From Molossus alvarezi (Eukaryota; Chordata; Mammalia; Chiroptera; Molossidae): 64,000 nt of DNA. The number at the start of each line of letters is the position of its first letter. Position 1 is the stretch's first letter. Positions 23,036 through 35,751 of this stretch are shown piece by piece. The notes under the pieces were generated by a model, which was not told the DNA's origin, searched no databases, and saw only the letters and a list, made by a program, of their open reading frames with translations. The position numbers and the translations under genes were made by a program. The stretch is taken from contig CM073908.1 of the NCBI GenBank assembly GCA_037176705.1, positions 130,747,430-130,811,429 of the forward strand, given 5' to 3'.

Positions 23036-24224
23036 GGAGGAAAGCTTAGTATTTGGTATTATGAATATACAAGAAAGAGGTTTTCACTTATCAAACAATT
23101 ATGCTTACTTTACTTTACCATAATCCTAAAGTATCCAAATTCATACACATGACAAAAGTTTATACAGTCTGGGAGGCCTACCAAAATATGTCAAAAGAAA
23201 AAACACAAAAGCAGTGTGCAGCAAATTATTGTAATGTGGGCCTCTTGCTTTATATTTAGTCTGTCTGCCCTAATTCCTTTTTAGTTCCAAGGCACAATTA
23301 CTACTGTTTATTGCCAGGATAATGTTATTTATCAGCTGAACTCCCATCAAGAGGGTCTCCTTTCTCTGTCAGCAGTGGCTTAATGAAATAGCCTTTCACC
23401 TTTTGAGGCAGGCCTTTAAATTCTTGTTGTACAAATGGAAATGCTGTAGGTCATTTCTTCTAATTGCTTGTGGACAAGGATTGACAAGCCACCACACAAT
23501 TTAGCTTGATTGGCAGATTTTTCTCAGAAGTAGTCCAAGCCTGAACCATCAATTTCAGCACAAGATTTAGATGTCTTGTCAAAGCTTGGTGGTAAAAATT
23601 AGCTTTATTCTGAGCTCTCCCAAAGAATTATTTTTAAAAGACAAAGAAGTATATCATAATTCTTTAACACTAAATAGAGATATTATGTTCTATTTGACTG
23701 TCCTATAAAATGATTTTGATATATTGCTTTGTAGTTGTCATATGGTGGGTCTTTCATATTCCTAAAGTGAGAAACACATGTAGGGAAAACATTTTTGAGT
23801 CAAGATTATTTTTAAATATATATACATTAAAATCAATTAAAATTATTAATGTCAACAATTTAAGATTTAGAAAATATTTCACCTATATTAAATTATTGTA
23901 ATTTGCTATAAGAAATGGTTAAAGTAACAACTCAACATATATAAGACTTTTTTCTGACTGAAATGCTGCTTCTTTTTGTCTTAGTGTTATGATTCGATAT
24001 TTCTTCCAACCTTGCAAATCGCCAAAAGTGTTCCTACTAATAGAACTTACTGTAATATCTACTTTCACTTTGGAATACATCTTCTAAGGCACATTCTGAA
24101 AATGATAGTATTACATACTTGTTTTCTTTCAAAGGAGATCAACAATCCTTGAACTGTTATATCATTTTGTGAGGTCAAAGTTTTGAGATAAATAAAGGAC
24201 AGAAATAGTCAGGCCTTTAAAACA
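23036..24224. other. Single-copy-looking DNA, no gene
   Basis: No repeat or ORF is recognised. The part 23210-23620 is of higher complexity and more balanced composition than its surroundings and lacks recognisable transposons, the kind of stretch where a conserved non-coding element could lie. That is only a suggestion. Confidence 0.5.
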
Positions 24225-25615
24225 ACAGTCCTCAAATATTTTGGTTTCAGGGGAGCCATTTCAACTCTTAAAAATTATGCAGGATCCTCAAAAGCTTCTG
24301 TTTTGGTGAATTAAACCTATTGATATTTACCATATTAGAAATTAAAACTGAAAAAAAAGTAAAGTAAAATATATATTTATTTTTAAAGTACCAATAATAA
24401 ACCAATTACATGTAGCTATAACTAACAGTTTTATTTGAAAAATATATTTTCTATAATAAAAAAGTAGTGAGAAATATGACATGGTTTTATACTTATGCAA
24501 ATCTTTTAAATATCTGGAATTGTTTTATTAGAAAAGTTATAGTAAAAAATGATGCTTGCTGGCTTTGGCAGAGGGAGAGTGGGAAGATGGCACTGGCCAG
24601 ACTCTGTCCAGAGTGAATCCCAGAAGGCCCTTGCTTCTCTAGTGATGCTTTAAGATTAGGAAGCGAGTCTCCTTCACATAAAGTTTGGGTGCTTTTCAAA
24701 CAACTGCTCCTGCACTGGGCCCTGGAGTGACTGAATTCTCATATGGGTCTTCTAAGAGCTATTTGTCAGATCCTTATAACACTTTGGGTCTCCGAGATAT
24801 GAGCCACAGTGATTTTTAAAGTCAGATGTTTTGGGGGTTTGTTTCTCAGGTGCAGGTCTTAGAAGTTGTGGTGCCTAATGTGGGATAAGAACCCTTTGCT
24901 TCTCAGGGAGAAACTCCAGGTTTGTAAGTTTCCTCTCTCCTATAGGTTGACATGCAAGGATCAGGTTTATGGAGACATTGGGTCTCAGTTCTCCTACCTG
25001 CTTCAATGTGGCCTCTTTTTAGAAAACAGAATTTAAAAAAATGTTTTTATTGAATTTTTAGAAAGAGAGGAAGGGAAAGAGAGAGAAACATCGATGTGAG
25101 AGAGAAACATTGATTGGCTGTCTCCTGCATGTCCTCTACTTGGGATTGAGCCTGCAACTCAGGCATTTTCCTTGACCAAGAATTGAATCAGGACCTCTCA
25201 GTCCATGGGACCACGCTCAATCCACTGACCTGCACTGGCTGGGTGCAGTGTGACCTTTTTCTCATTCACCCCACATGAAGGGGTTGCTTGGCTAGTGTTC
25301 AGGTCTTCTGCAGAGGGACCTGTTCCATATGTAGCTCCAGATTTCATGTTGCTATCTTCAACCACCTGGCTTAGACCCAGACAGTTGACTTCCCAGAGGC
25401 ATTTCTACATCTGTTGCAATATCATATGTCACAGAACCACTAGACAAGTCAACTGTAGTACTTGTGAGAGAGTGAGAGTGAAAAAGTTAAATGACATGTA
25501 ACTATTACGATGAAAATAGTTTTGCTTGCAGGTCCCTGAAAGAGTTTCAAGGATCCCCAGGGGTCCTTGAATTTTAGATCCCCATGAATTTTAGAGTTCA
25601 TGCTTTAGACTGAAG
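24225..25615. mobile_element. hAT-Charlie-like DNA transposon relic
   Basis: Left part: 'cagtcctcaaatattttggtttcagg', a 'catttcaactcttaaaaattatg' phrase and 'tattgatatttaccatattaga', typical of non-autonomous Charlie elements (consensus start cagtggttctcaa). Right part at 25540-25600 ('tttcaaggatccccaggggtcc') fits the far end. A SINE at 25033-25240 interrupts it. The exact family is uncertain; no transposase ORF remains. Confidence 0.5.
25033..25240 (-). mobile_element. Older Ves-type SINE
   Basis: Contains 'tttttattgaattttt', GAGA tracts, 'gaaacattgattggctg', 'ctcctgcatg' and an end at 'ctgcactggctggg'. It is the older subtype without the terminal tcctc/gagga hairpin. The flanks gtggcctcttttt and gtgaccttttt may be a degraded TSD. 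Confidence 0.85.
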
Positions 25616-26120
25616 TTTATATTCTATAGAAGGTGAATGTGTTTTATTTTTCTGTTTGTAACTATTATATGTTCTTTTTGTTTGAAGGTAGCATCAGAAA
25701 TATAGATTTTAGAGATCAAATTTTATTACTTTTTAAAATTCAATAACTGTATTTTACCTTCTGTCGAAAGCCTTTTCATATTTTGGGCAACCCTGCCACT
25801 GACAAGAGTGTTCTGGGGATGGTTTGTAGGGTGGTGGATAACTTTTTTCTTAATAGGACATTGAAGGCTGCTAAATCACAAAACGAATTCAATTCTATCA
25901 AAGACTAAAAAATAAAAGCACCACTATTTATGTTGTATTTTTAAAAAATATCTTTTCATCTACTCATTGGTGAAGAACAGCAGTTCTTAGCTCAAAGATG
26001 ACTCTGAGGGCCTGGTGAAATAAAGCTAAAAATCATGGACTGCCATTAATGTGCTAATGGAATGAGTCCATTCATTTGTTTAGGTTTATATAGGTAGTAC
26101 TCATACCATTGGAAATTATT

Positions 26121-26358
26121 TTTTTTTTAAATTTATCATCCAAGAATATGTTTATTGATTTGAGAGAGAGAGAGAGAGAAATTGATAGAGCGAGAGAGAT
26201 TGAGAAACATCAATGTGAGAGAGGAACATTGATCCATGGCCTCCCGCCCCGACCAAGGATTGAACCTCAACCTCAGTATGTGAACTGACCAGGAATCAAA
26301 CCTGCAACCATTTGGTGCATGGGGTGGTGCTCCAGCCAGCTGAGTCACACTGGCTAGG
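26121..26358 (-). mobile_element. Older Ves-type SINE
   Basis: T-rich tail, 'gtttattgatttgagagag', GA repeats, 'ggcctcccgcccc' and a tRNA-like end 'tgagtcacactggctaggg'. Flanks 'ggaaattattttt' and 'ggaattttttt' are a probable TSD. Confidence 0.85.
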
Positions 26359-26361
26359 GAC

Positions 26362-26512
26362 GGAATTTTTTTTAACTTTTTTTTATCTTTATTATTTTTT
26401 ATATCGCAATTTATTCTACCATACCCTCCATACCCATCTCTGCCTCCATCCCCAACCTCCCCAAACTCCATCCCCACAGTCACCATGCTGTTGTCTGTGT
26501 AGAATGTAAGAA
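26362..26512 (-). mobile_element. Old L1 3' UTR fragment
   Basis: A T-rich start followed by 'ctccatacccatctctgcctcc..caacctcc..ccaccatgctgttgtctgt'. The same layout is seen in the L1 3' UTRs at 59480 and 61630 on the same strand. It is short and degraded. Confidence 0.5.
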
Positions 26513-27007
26513 TTTTTTTTAGTGGAGTATTACTTGTTTGTTATACTCTTATCTGAGCATTCCCGGAAATACCTGAAATAATGTCAGCTACTTGTACTGC
26601 AGATTTCTATAAATTAAATTAATATAAAAGTAATTTTAGTGATTGATCCACATAGTTTACACATATTTTTACCCCTAAATAACAAAACCTCCGACCTTCT
26701 ACTTACCTGACCTACATTATGACAGCCATATTTATGGTACGGCTTTGCCTTTTTGCATCTTCTTGCAAGGTCCCAGCTAAACTTCATGGCAGATTCACCT
26801 AAGGATTATTTTTAAAACATACTTGCTGGATCCTGTTCCTAAACTATTAGATATTTTAAAACCTCAAAACTCTGAGTCAGGCTAGCTTCCCTGATGTTCC
26901 TATTATAGACACCCTTATCTATTTTACACCCACCTTTTTGCAGTCCATAAGACATGCAAGGAATTATAGACCTCTTCAGTGGTGTGCTGACATTGCTCAA
27001 GAACCAC

Positions 27008-27630
27008 ATTAGTCCCCCTTATCCATGGTTTTACTTTCCTTGGTGTCAGTTACCTGTGGTCAACCTCCATCTGAAAATATTAAACAAAAAATTCCAGAAA
27101 TAGATAAATCATAAAGTTTTAAATTGTACACCATTCTGAGTAGCATGATGAAATCTTATGAATCTCACTGTGTCCAGGATGTTCATCATACCTTTGTCCA
27201 GTGTATACATGATGTAGGCACTCCCATCACTCACTTAGTTAATCACTGTCTCAGTTATCATATCAACTGTCAGATTATCACAGTGCTTGTATTCAAATCA
27301 TCCTTATTTTAATGGCTTCAAAATGCAAGAGTAGTGATGCTAGCAATTTGGACATGCAAAGAAAAACCATAAAATGCCTCCTTTGAGAGAAAGGGGGAAA
27401 TATATTGACATAGTAAGGAAAGAAAGAAAATTGTATGCTGAGGTTGCTAAGATCTTTGGTAAGAATGAATCTTCCATTTGTGAATTGCCTAACTTATAAA
27501 TTAAACTTTAGCAAAGTTGTATATGTATAAGAAAAACAGTACATTAGGGTTCATTAGTACTTTTGGTTTCAGGTGTCCACTGAGGATCTTGGAACATATG
27601 CCCCTTTGGATAAGGGGGAACTACTATATC
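27008..27630 (+). mobile_element. Tigger-type (pogo/mariner) DNA transposon, internally deleted
   Basis: Left end 'agtcccccttatccatggttt' is matched by the inverted right end 'ggataagggggaactac'. The interior at 27310-27490 resembles the start of a Tigger transposase gene (aatggcttcaaaatgcaagagtag.., 'gctgaggttgctaagatct', 'aagaatgaatcttcc'), but the rest of the gene is missing and the next block (27500-27600) is the 3' non-coding end. At about 620 bp it is a deletion derivative. It has no coding potential. Confidence 0.8.
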
Positions 27631-30271
27631 ACATAGTTACCACCATCTCGAGGAAAAAATATAAAGATGCTTCTCAGCAAACAGGATATCACTTCCTGTT
27701 TCCTGGGAAAGTCATTTCTTTCCAACCAACTCTATGCTTCGCTATGGTAATACTTACAATTCCAGGGTATATTTACTGTTTGCTATAATGCAATATTATA
27801 TTGATCATCTTTAAGAAATCTGAAAACCCTTTTCTAGGCATTTGAAAGAGAGGGAGATATTTTTAATATGGTTGATATGAGAATCCTCACTCGGGAAACC
27901 CCTCCTGTAATCAGGGTGCTTCAACTTGCCAAGACCTTTAAATGGAGGAGTTGGTGGCGGTGGGCAAATTGTGAGTGGCAGCATAAGGCCCCTCAATATT
28001 CTTCCTGGAAAAATAATAAAAATCAATAATTACTATATTGTTCACTGAGAATTTTGACAGTTTTTTTTTAAAAACTTGGAAAATCAAAATCAGTGCTAGA
28101 TTCTATACACATTGGTAGCTGAAGCAAACACATCCACTGCTTGTGTAGTCAGATTCTGGACAATAAGGTGGTAGGAGAGACCTGGAAAACTTATGTTTAC
28201 AAAAAACAAACAAACAAAGCTGTAATAATATAGATCACAGTCCTTGTGACTGTTCTTTGATAATCACTACATGCATACAAAGTGGAATTACATGGTTATG
28301 AATAGCCTCCTCCTGGAAAGTACAAAAAGTGGTGTGACCTGGCTTATCTGAAATCTGCTGCCCGATGCAAAAGTAAATTCTCTAAGTTGGTGTTCTTTGG
28401 TGGAATGTGGCAATGCATACATTGAAATGTGTACAGAAATCACATGTTGTTAGAAGAAAGAATATTCTTTTTGATCTTGTTCCTTGTTTTTGTCTTTTTA
28501 GCTTATTTATTTGAGCTAGTGAGTATTATGTGTGTTATCGCTTATCTTTATAATCCTTTATTTTCAGTTTTATCATTTCTGTTTTGTGTATAAAACTGAG
28601 ATCCACAAAGACCTGATTTCACCTGGCTAATAAGTGATTGGCTTGGTATCAGAACTCTTCAACCTGAACCCCTCTGCAACCCAACTCCAATAGAGTACTG
28701 GCCTCTGTCATCCATTTATAGAAAATTAGATATTTGAAAAGTATTTAACTATATAAATTATATAAGGCCAATTTATCATTCATCTAGGCTTACTAGCAAC
28801 AAAAGAGAACATTTGGTTTTTAGCTCATGTACCAAATTAGCCTTGTTTTTAGAAAAAATAGAAAAGCAGAAATGATAATTGGACATTTGAATTCACATGG
28901 GTATTTTGTGAGATTTTAAATATGTTCGTGATTTTAGTATAGCCATGCTTCATGGGGAGTTTCTTCAGTACCTTTTCCTTTTTTTTTTTTTTTTTTTAGC
29001 ATGAGTCAATGTAATTTTTCACACAGACACCCTATTGTTCTAGGAAAGAAACCTTATGAGAATAATTACCTTGCTCTATTGACAAATTGTTTAGGCTAAA
29101 TAACAGTGCCATCTGCTGAAAAGGACTAGTGAGTCACAGAAAACTTTTCAAAGGGCTTATTTGGGTTGGATACAGAAAAGCTGAAGGATAAAATGAATAG
29201 ATAAAAAAGAAAGAGGAGGTCAAGTTAAACAAAGGCAAAACCTAGAGGGAGAGAAAACATTAGGGTACAGGAAAATCTGACCATTGACAAGGAACCTTAC
29301 AAGATAAAAAGACTTAATATGATATTAATTTAAATAGCAACACTTCAGTCATGTTGGAAACTTCAAGACACTCTGACTGAAACAGCAATTATAATGTAAG
29401 TGACACATTCTGGTTAATTGAAGGAGACTTGAGAGAATGGTATGATTTCATTAAAAGTTAGTAGGTCAATGTGAATAAGTTATTATTCTTCTAAAGCTTC
29501 TTCAAAAATATGCCAATGAAAGACTGGGGAGAGATGCCATTGTTAAAACATCAAGATAAAGAAACATTAATTATTGTTTCTCAACAATACTCAAATTTTA
29601 TTGATGTGTTGGCAGTTTGTTAAAGGCATATCAGGCAAATTCATTTTCAAAGGAAGTCATTATAGCAAGCTTCTTAAATATTTGTTATTAAGTCCTATAA
29701 AACTTCTAATTTCTAGTTGTCTCTTTTCTAACACAATCCCAATGACAGTTCAGCAATTACTAACTGGTATGTGAGCGTGAGTGGATGCTGTGATTATAAT
29801 GAAAGATTTGCCTTAGAATGCTTTTGAATCAAAATAAATAGTATGTAGCCCCTTTTATTTTCCATTAAAAGGAGAGATAATCTAGAATGCACTAATGATA
29901 AGACTGCATTTCAAGAATTCTGCATCTCCATGTTAGAAGTAACATAATCTTGGCTATAAATATGTGGCATGCTATCTTAAAATAAGTCTATTGAATATAT
30001 TTTTAAAATGTTAAATGAATTATTGTATTTTTCATTTTAATGTTTTCCCTCCTAAATTATTAAGTTTTCTTATATCTTGTTCTGCAATGCCAAATGTGTA
30101 AAGGGAAACTGAAAATTTAGAGAAAACTTCCTGAACTCTACATTCTTTTTATGTCTATTCTTTTATTTTTTTTTCAGTTTTCTGAATTTATTTGTTTTCA
30201 TTTTATCTTTTGTATACAGCATATTATTAGATTTAGCATTATTAGCTAATATGAAAATGTATTTATTTTTT
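27631..30271. other. Intergenic, no gene; MIR inside
   Basis: Mostly unassigned AT-rich DNA. A T20 tract lies at 28979-28998. A diverged MIR is listed separately. I see no ORF above background and no RNA gene. Confidence 0.55.
28505..28700 (+). repeat. MIR
   Basis: Follows the MIR order: 'gtgttatcgcttatctttataatcc', 'ttttgtgtataaaactgagatcc', 'acctggctaataagtgattggc', 'cagaactcttcaacctgaaccc'. Diverged but collinear. Confidence 0.65.
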
Positions 30272-30286
30272 AAAAGGTGAATTCAG

Positions 30287-30444
30287 CCCTGGCTGGTTTG
30301 GCTCAATGGTTAGAGCATTGGCCCGTGGACCGGTGAGTCTTGGGTTTGATTCCGGTCAAGGGAATATACCTCAGTTGTGATTCGTCCCCGACCCTGGTTG
30401 GGGTCATGTGGGAGGCAGCCACCTGATGGTCCCTTTCACGTTGA

Positions 30445-30491
<47 letters not shown>

Positions 30492-30569
30492 GTCTCTGTC
30501 TCTTCCTCGCTCTTCCTCCCAATCTATCTGAACAAAAATGGAGAAATGTCCTCGGGTGAGGATTAAAAA
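30287..30569 (+). mobile_element. Ves-type SINE
   Basis: Full-length with expanded (CT)n (30449-30500). Terminal hairpin 'tcctcgggtgagga' and A9 tail. TSD aaaaggtgaattcag is identical at 30272-30286 and 30570-30584. Confidence 0.96.
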
Positions 30570-31054
30570 AAAAGGTGAATTCAGTTCATTTACACTTATT
30601 GATATGTGTATGTCTCTCTTTCTGACATATCTTTTGCATTTAGAAAACTTTGGGCTTTTTTAATAATTATTGAATGAATATATATATATATATATAAAGT
30701 CTCCTTGGCCTCTTATTTATCTGGCTAAATTTACTGTTTAATTGCTTTACATGGGAGGAAAGAAAGCTTTTACACATACTGATTCTTTATCACATAGCTT
30801 CCATTTCTATCATTTGCCCCATTTTTATCCTTCAGTTACTTGTGAGAAAAAGTCTCTTCATCTATTCCTTTCCATAGTTCAGTATTATCCGTGTTTATTT
30901 GTTTGTCCTTCTAGTTTGGTTTGCATATCTAAAATATTTTTGCTTTTTTACAATTCCTTTCTGAGTATTCCTGCTGCTTCTCTCCAGTTGCCTCATGACT
31001 GAATTGTTTAAATTCTAATTCGAGTTCTTCTTTCATAACTCCTACCACTATCTG

Positions 31055-33268
31055 AAATAATTTTAGGAAAGTGACATCAAAATGGCAGAAGAAGAGTTTT
31101 CTATTGTCTTCCTCACCAAGAGTACCGATTTCCGCAATCACGCAGATGAGATTGCCTTTGTCGAAGTCTGGGCATCCAGAACAGAAGTTCTAGCATACTA
31201 TTGAAGGGGAAAAAATTCCAAAGTTGTATGCATTGAAGAAGACAAGAGGGACAGTTTCACTTTGCCCTCGTCATTCCCACCCCAGTGTACCACAGCTCAT
31301 TGCCAAGAGAGTCCAGCCTCAGCCTGTGATTTCTACCATGGAGGAAGATGTGAGTGAGTGCCTGGCTTCCCCAGCTGTGTGGAATGCTGCCAAAGAGGCC
31401 CACTTCTTTCTCAACCCATCCTGAATCCTGAGGAGAGCTACACAACTGGAGAGCAGCTGGCAGACCAGCTGCCAGGAATGCAGATCCTATTAACTGCTTC
31501 ATGGACTCCATCAAGAAGCTGGTCTTCAAGCCACTAAGGATGCCTAGCCAGCAGATCCCCTCAGTGGTCCAAAGGTACCCCCATTATTCCATGTGCCTCA
31601 TCCCTCATATCCCATTCATGGCCAGCTCTCCATGCATGTCCCTGGAGTGAACCTTTGCATACAGCCAGTGAACTAACAGAAAAGGCAGTCTGACTCTGTG
31701 GCATTGGGAAAAAGGAACACTTGGACATTCAGCACCACCCAAGGGAAAGTAAATGGAAAGCTGTCAGCATCCATTCTGGCTTTGCAGGATTGAGAGAAGG
31801 CATCCGATCTTAAGAATTCTCCCACTCTTCCAAGAGGGAACAAGAAGTGTGGAGTAGGCATATCTAAAGACCTGAAATTGTAAAACTCCTAGAAAAAAAT
31901 GTAGGCAAAAAATTCACTGACATCGGTCTTGGCAACATTGTTTTAGATATGACACCAATAGCATAGGAAACAGAAAAAAAAAAGTGGGACTACAACAAAG
32001 TGGGACTACAACAAACTGAAGAAGTGCTATGCAGCAGAAGAAACAACTAACAAAATGAAAAACACAACCTATGGGATGGGAAAATATATTTACAAACCAT
32101 CTATTTAATAAGAAGTTAATATTCAAAATAAAGGGTGGGAAAAATGTAGTTTTATAATTGAGAATACATGGAACACAGTTTATTCTTGTATTAGTATTTA
32201 TTAATTATTGTATTATTTTCTATATGAACAACTGTAAACTTACTTTTTCCTCACCCTGTATATGAGGAACTTGTATAAATCAAGAGCAAAACCCCCCATA
32301 ATTCAATTGAAAATGGGCAGAGGACCTGAATAGATCCCTTCCAAAGAAGACATACAGAGGGCCAACAGACACATGGAAATGTTTGGGACATAACTAATCA
32401 GCAGGGAAATGCAAATAAAAACCACAATGAGATATTGTCTTACACCTGATAAAATGGCTTTTATCAAAAAGACAAGCGATAACAAGTGTTGGTGAGGATG
32501 TAGAGAAAAGGGAACCCTTGTGCACTGTTGGTGGGAATGAAAATTGGTACAGCCACTATGGAAAACAGTATGGAGGTTCCTCAAAAATTAAAAATAGAAC
32601 TACTAAAAGATCCAGAAATCCCTCTTCTGGGTATTTATTCAAAGGAAATTAAATCAATCTGTGTAAAGTATACCTATACCCCCATGTTTACTGCAGCATT
32701 ATTCACAATAGCCAACATATAGAAACAACCAAAGTATCAATGGACAGCTGAATGAATAAAGGAAAGGTTGTGTATATACACAGTGTTCTATTATTCAGCC
32801 ATACAAAAGAAGAAAATTCTGCAACATAAGTGGACCTTGAGGGCATTATGCTAAATAAAATAATTCAGAAAACGACAAATACTAGATGATCTCATTTGTA
32901 CATGGAATTAAAAAAAAGAAAATTGAACTCATAGAAACAGAATATAGAATAGTGGTTGCCAGGGGATGAGGGTCAGGGGAAGTAAGTAGATGTTGGTCAA
33001 AGGGTACACATTTTCTGTTATAGGATGAATAATTTGGGAGGATCTAAGGTACAGCTTGGTGACTATAGTTAATAATACTTGACCATTGCTGAGAGGAACT
33101 ATTAAAGATTTTTACCACATACCAAAAAATGGTGATCATGTATGATGACAGATGGGTTTAACCTTATTTTGGTAAACATTTCACAATATATATGTGTATC
33201 GTATCACATTGTACGCCTTAAACTTACACAATGTTAAATGTCAGTTGTATCTCAATAAAGCTTGAAAA
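31055..33268 (+). mobile_element. Old L1 (L1M-type) with large internal deletion
   Basis: 31055-31858 matches the 5' UTR of old mammalian L1s ('atggcagaagaagagttttc', 'cattcccaccccagtgtacc', 'gaggaagatgtgagtgagtgcc', 'aggcagtctgactctg', 'aggattgagagaaggc'). At about 31860 it passes directly into the ORF2 C-terminal region ('gacctgaaattgtaaaactcctagaa'), so ORF1 and most of ORF2 are absent. It then runs to a standard 3' UTR ending 'tatctcaataaag'. A mariner-type MITE sits at 32131-32258. Dead. Confidence 0.75.
32131..32258. mobile_element. Mariner-type MITE
   Basis: Left end aagggtgggaaaaatgtag.. and the reverse complement of the right end (cagggtgaggaaaaagtaag..) align over about 30 bases as terminal inverted repeats. 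TA dinucleotides flank both sides (32129-32130, 32259-32260), the Tc1/mariner target. It interrupts the L1 phrase 'attcaaaata..taaa'. It is 128 bp with no ORF. Confidence 0.8.
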
Positions 33269-34117
33269 ATAACTTTAGATTGAAATATAAGTTGCTTTTT
33301 AAAAATGTAGTTTGGGAGCATACATATCTCTTGTTCCTTAAGTGTCTATACAACATTATTTTGCTCCTCATTATCTTTTTTTGTATGATAATTTTGTATC
33401 GAGTTTTGACTAGGATTCATTTTTTTTTTTTGTTTGACATTTTAAAATCGATTTTGTTTTCCTGTGCTTTTAAGAGAGTAAGTTGGCCAGGACAGCTTTT
33501 CTAACTCCATCATTGTACAGTTTGCTTCTCTATCGTTTTCATGAATTAACAATAAATCCTGCTTCATATATTGAGCTCTACCTCCTCTGTTTCACTCCTT
33601 AAGTTTTATTTGAACCTTCCCTTTTCTTTTCCCCTGTTTTTCTCTGTCCTCCTTAATTTGGATTTATACTACCAGCAATTTCTTCTCAGTGATGCGCTTT
33701 GCTCTGGAATAAAGTTTATTTATTCAAGCAGTTGACAGTGACCACAACACTGTAATACTTTGGTATCTTTAATTGTTTTACATTTAGTCAAAAGCTTATA
33801 GATATGGAAATATGAATAAATGTGTAACATAGCTAATCATTTATTACTCCATCAATAATGTGAAAATGTTCTAAATACCACCTTAACTTTTCAGATGTTG
33901 CATATTGAACATAGGCATCCTAACACTATTTAATATTTGAAATTTGTAATTTGTAAAGAAATAATTTTATTAGGTAGCTATATGGCCATTGTTTCAATTA
34001 TATGTGTTAAGGATCACAAATTTTTATAATTAAATTCAGATATTCTATATTTAAAAGTCAATATCAAGTTTAATAAAGTTAGATGAAATTATCTTATGTA
34101 TACTTTGATAGCATTTT
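33269..34117. other. Intergenic, nothing recognised
   Basis: AT-rich DNA with no repeat or gene that I can assign. Confidence 0.55.
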
Positions 34118-34381
34118 TTTTTGTTGTTAATCCTCATCTGAGGATATTTTTCCATTGATTTTTAGAGAGAGTGGAAGAGAGGGAGGGAGAGAAATAGAAG
34201 GAGAGAGAGAAACATCAATATGAGAGCAACACATCAATTGGTTGGATGTATCTCCATAGGACCTTAATGGTGTCTGGGGATTGATCCTGCAACCCAGATA
34301 TGTGCCCTTGACTGGGAATCAAACCTGCGACCCATCAGTTGGAGGGCTGACACTCTAACTGCTGACCACACTGGTGGGGGC
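34118..34381 (-). mobile_element. Ves-type SINE, diverged, with intact 3' hairpin
   Basis: The tail side reads aatcctcatctgaggat, a 6-bp perfect stem although the loop differs from other copies. GA-rich middle and a degenerate tRNA-like end ('ctgctgaccacactgg'). Flanks 'atagcatttttt' and 'atagtttttc' are a probable TSD. Confidence 0.85.
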
Positions 34382-34865
34382 AATAGTTTTTCTTTTAATG
34401 AATCCTTCCCCAAAAGTTCCAACTCAAAGTCTCAAGTCTGAAAATTGATGTTTAAACATAAAAGTAAATAGCCAGATTACTTTCTGGTTTGGGGATTGGT
34501 AAAGCAAGTGTGGAGGGACCAGAGGAAAGGAGGATGAATTTAATTATATTGTAACTGAAACTTCTGTCTCAAATATTCTTTGGAAGGAAATAAGAGGAAT
34601 GCCTTAGTAGTCCATAAAAAGTAATATTTATTTATAAAATAATGCTTTTGTTTTGAAGAACAGGTATTACTTTTATTGTTTTGTTATTGCCTTTGTTTTT
34701 TTTAAAAGTATGTTTTACTTTCATGTATTTATTCGCAGGTACTTCTGAATGTGTTTAAGAGATTAGCATGCTTCATTTCCAGAATGTTTCTTCAATGATT
34801 CAGGGAAGGAAATTGCCTTATTACTTTAAAAATATTTTATATATAATTTATTTTGTGAAGAGTGT
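34382..34865. other. Intergenic, nothing recognised
   Basis: No gene or assignable repeat. Confidence 0.5.
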
Positions 34866-35180
34866 TCACTTCTGACATGTAAGAGTTCTTAATATATTCT
34901 GGATACAAGGTCTTTGTAGGATATATGCATTGCAGATACTTTTTTTCTAATTTGTGTCTTGCCTTGCTATTTTCTTCATGGTCTTTTGATGAGCAGAAGA
35001 TTGTACTTATGAAAAAATTCAATTTATCAATTTTTCTTTTATGTTTAGTGCATTTATTATTTGTCTATACCTGCCTTCATCAGGATTGCAGATATTCTGA
35101 GGTTTTCTTATATGAAGCTTTATAGTTTTAGCTTTTACCTCTCTGTATATGATAGACCTTGAATTAAATTGTGTGTGTGT

Positions 35181-35246
35181 GAGTAGAAGTTGATGTTCTT
35201 GTTTTCCCTGATGGAGTAGAAGTTGATGTTCTTGTTTTCCCTGATG
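35181..35246. repeat. Perfect 33-bp tandem duplication
   Basis: The unit starting gagtagaagttgatgttctt at 35181-35213 is repeated without change at 35214-35246, inside an otherwise decayed L1. A short GT repeat (35170-35180) lies directly before it. Confidence 0.95.
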
Positions 35247-35751
35247 TTCAGTCATTGAACCACCATTTAATGAAAATATTTTTCTTTCCTCATTACATTG
35301 CTTTGATACTTTTGTCAAAAGCAATGCATCATGTATGTGTGGGTTTATTTCTGGACTTGTGATTTTGTTTCATTTCTCTAGTTATACAAAGTCATACAAA
35401 TACCATAAGGCCTTGACTCCTGAAGCTTTATGGTAAGTCTTGAAATCATATAGTAAAAGCCCTGCAACTTTTATTTTTTCTTTCAAAATGGTTTTGGTTA
35501 TGCTAGGTCCTCTGCATTTCCATTTTTCAATAAAACCCACTGAGGTATTGATTGGAATTGTGCTGTATCCATATATCAATTTAGAGAGAAAGCACATCTT
35601 AGCAATATTTAGTGTTCAAATATGTGAAATTGGCATAGATCTTCATTTATTTAACTTTAATTTATCTCAGTGGTGCAGAGGAATAGTATATCTTTTGTTA
35701 AATATATTCTCTATTTACATGTTCACGCCATTTAAAATAGAATGATTCTTG

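Noticed and set aside
31055..31860. Possible processed pseudogene of a host gene ('atggcagaagaagag..')
   Set aside because: The phrase order is that of the 5' UTR of old L1s, and it continues into L1 ORF2 and 3' UTR sequence.
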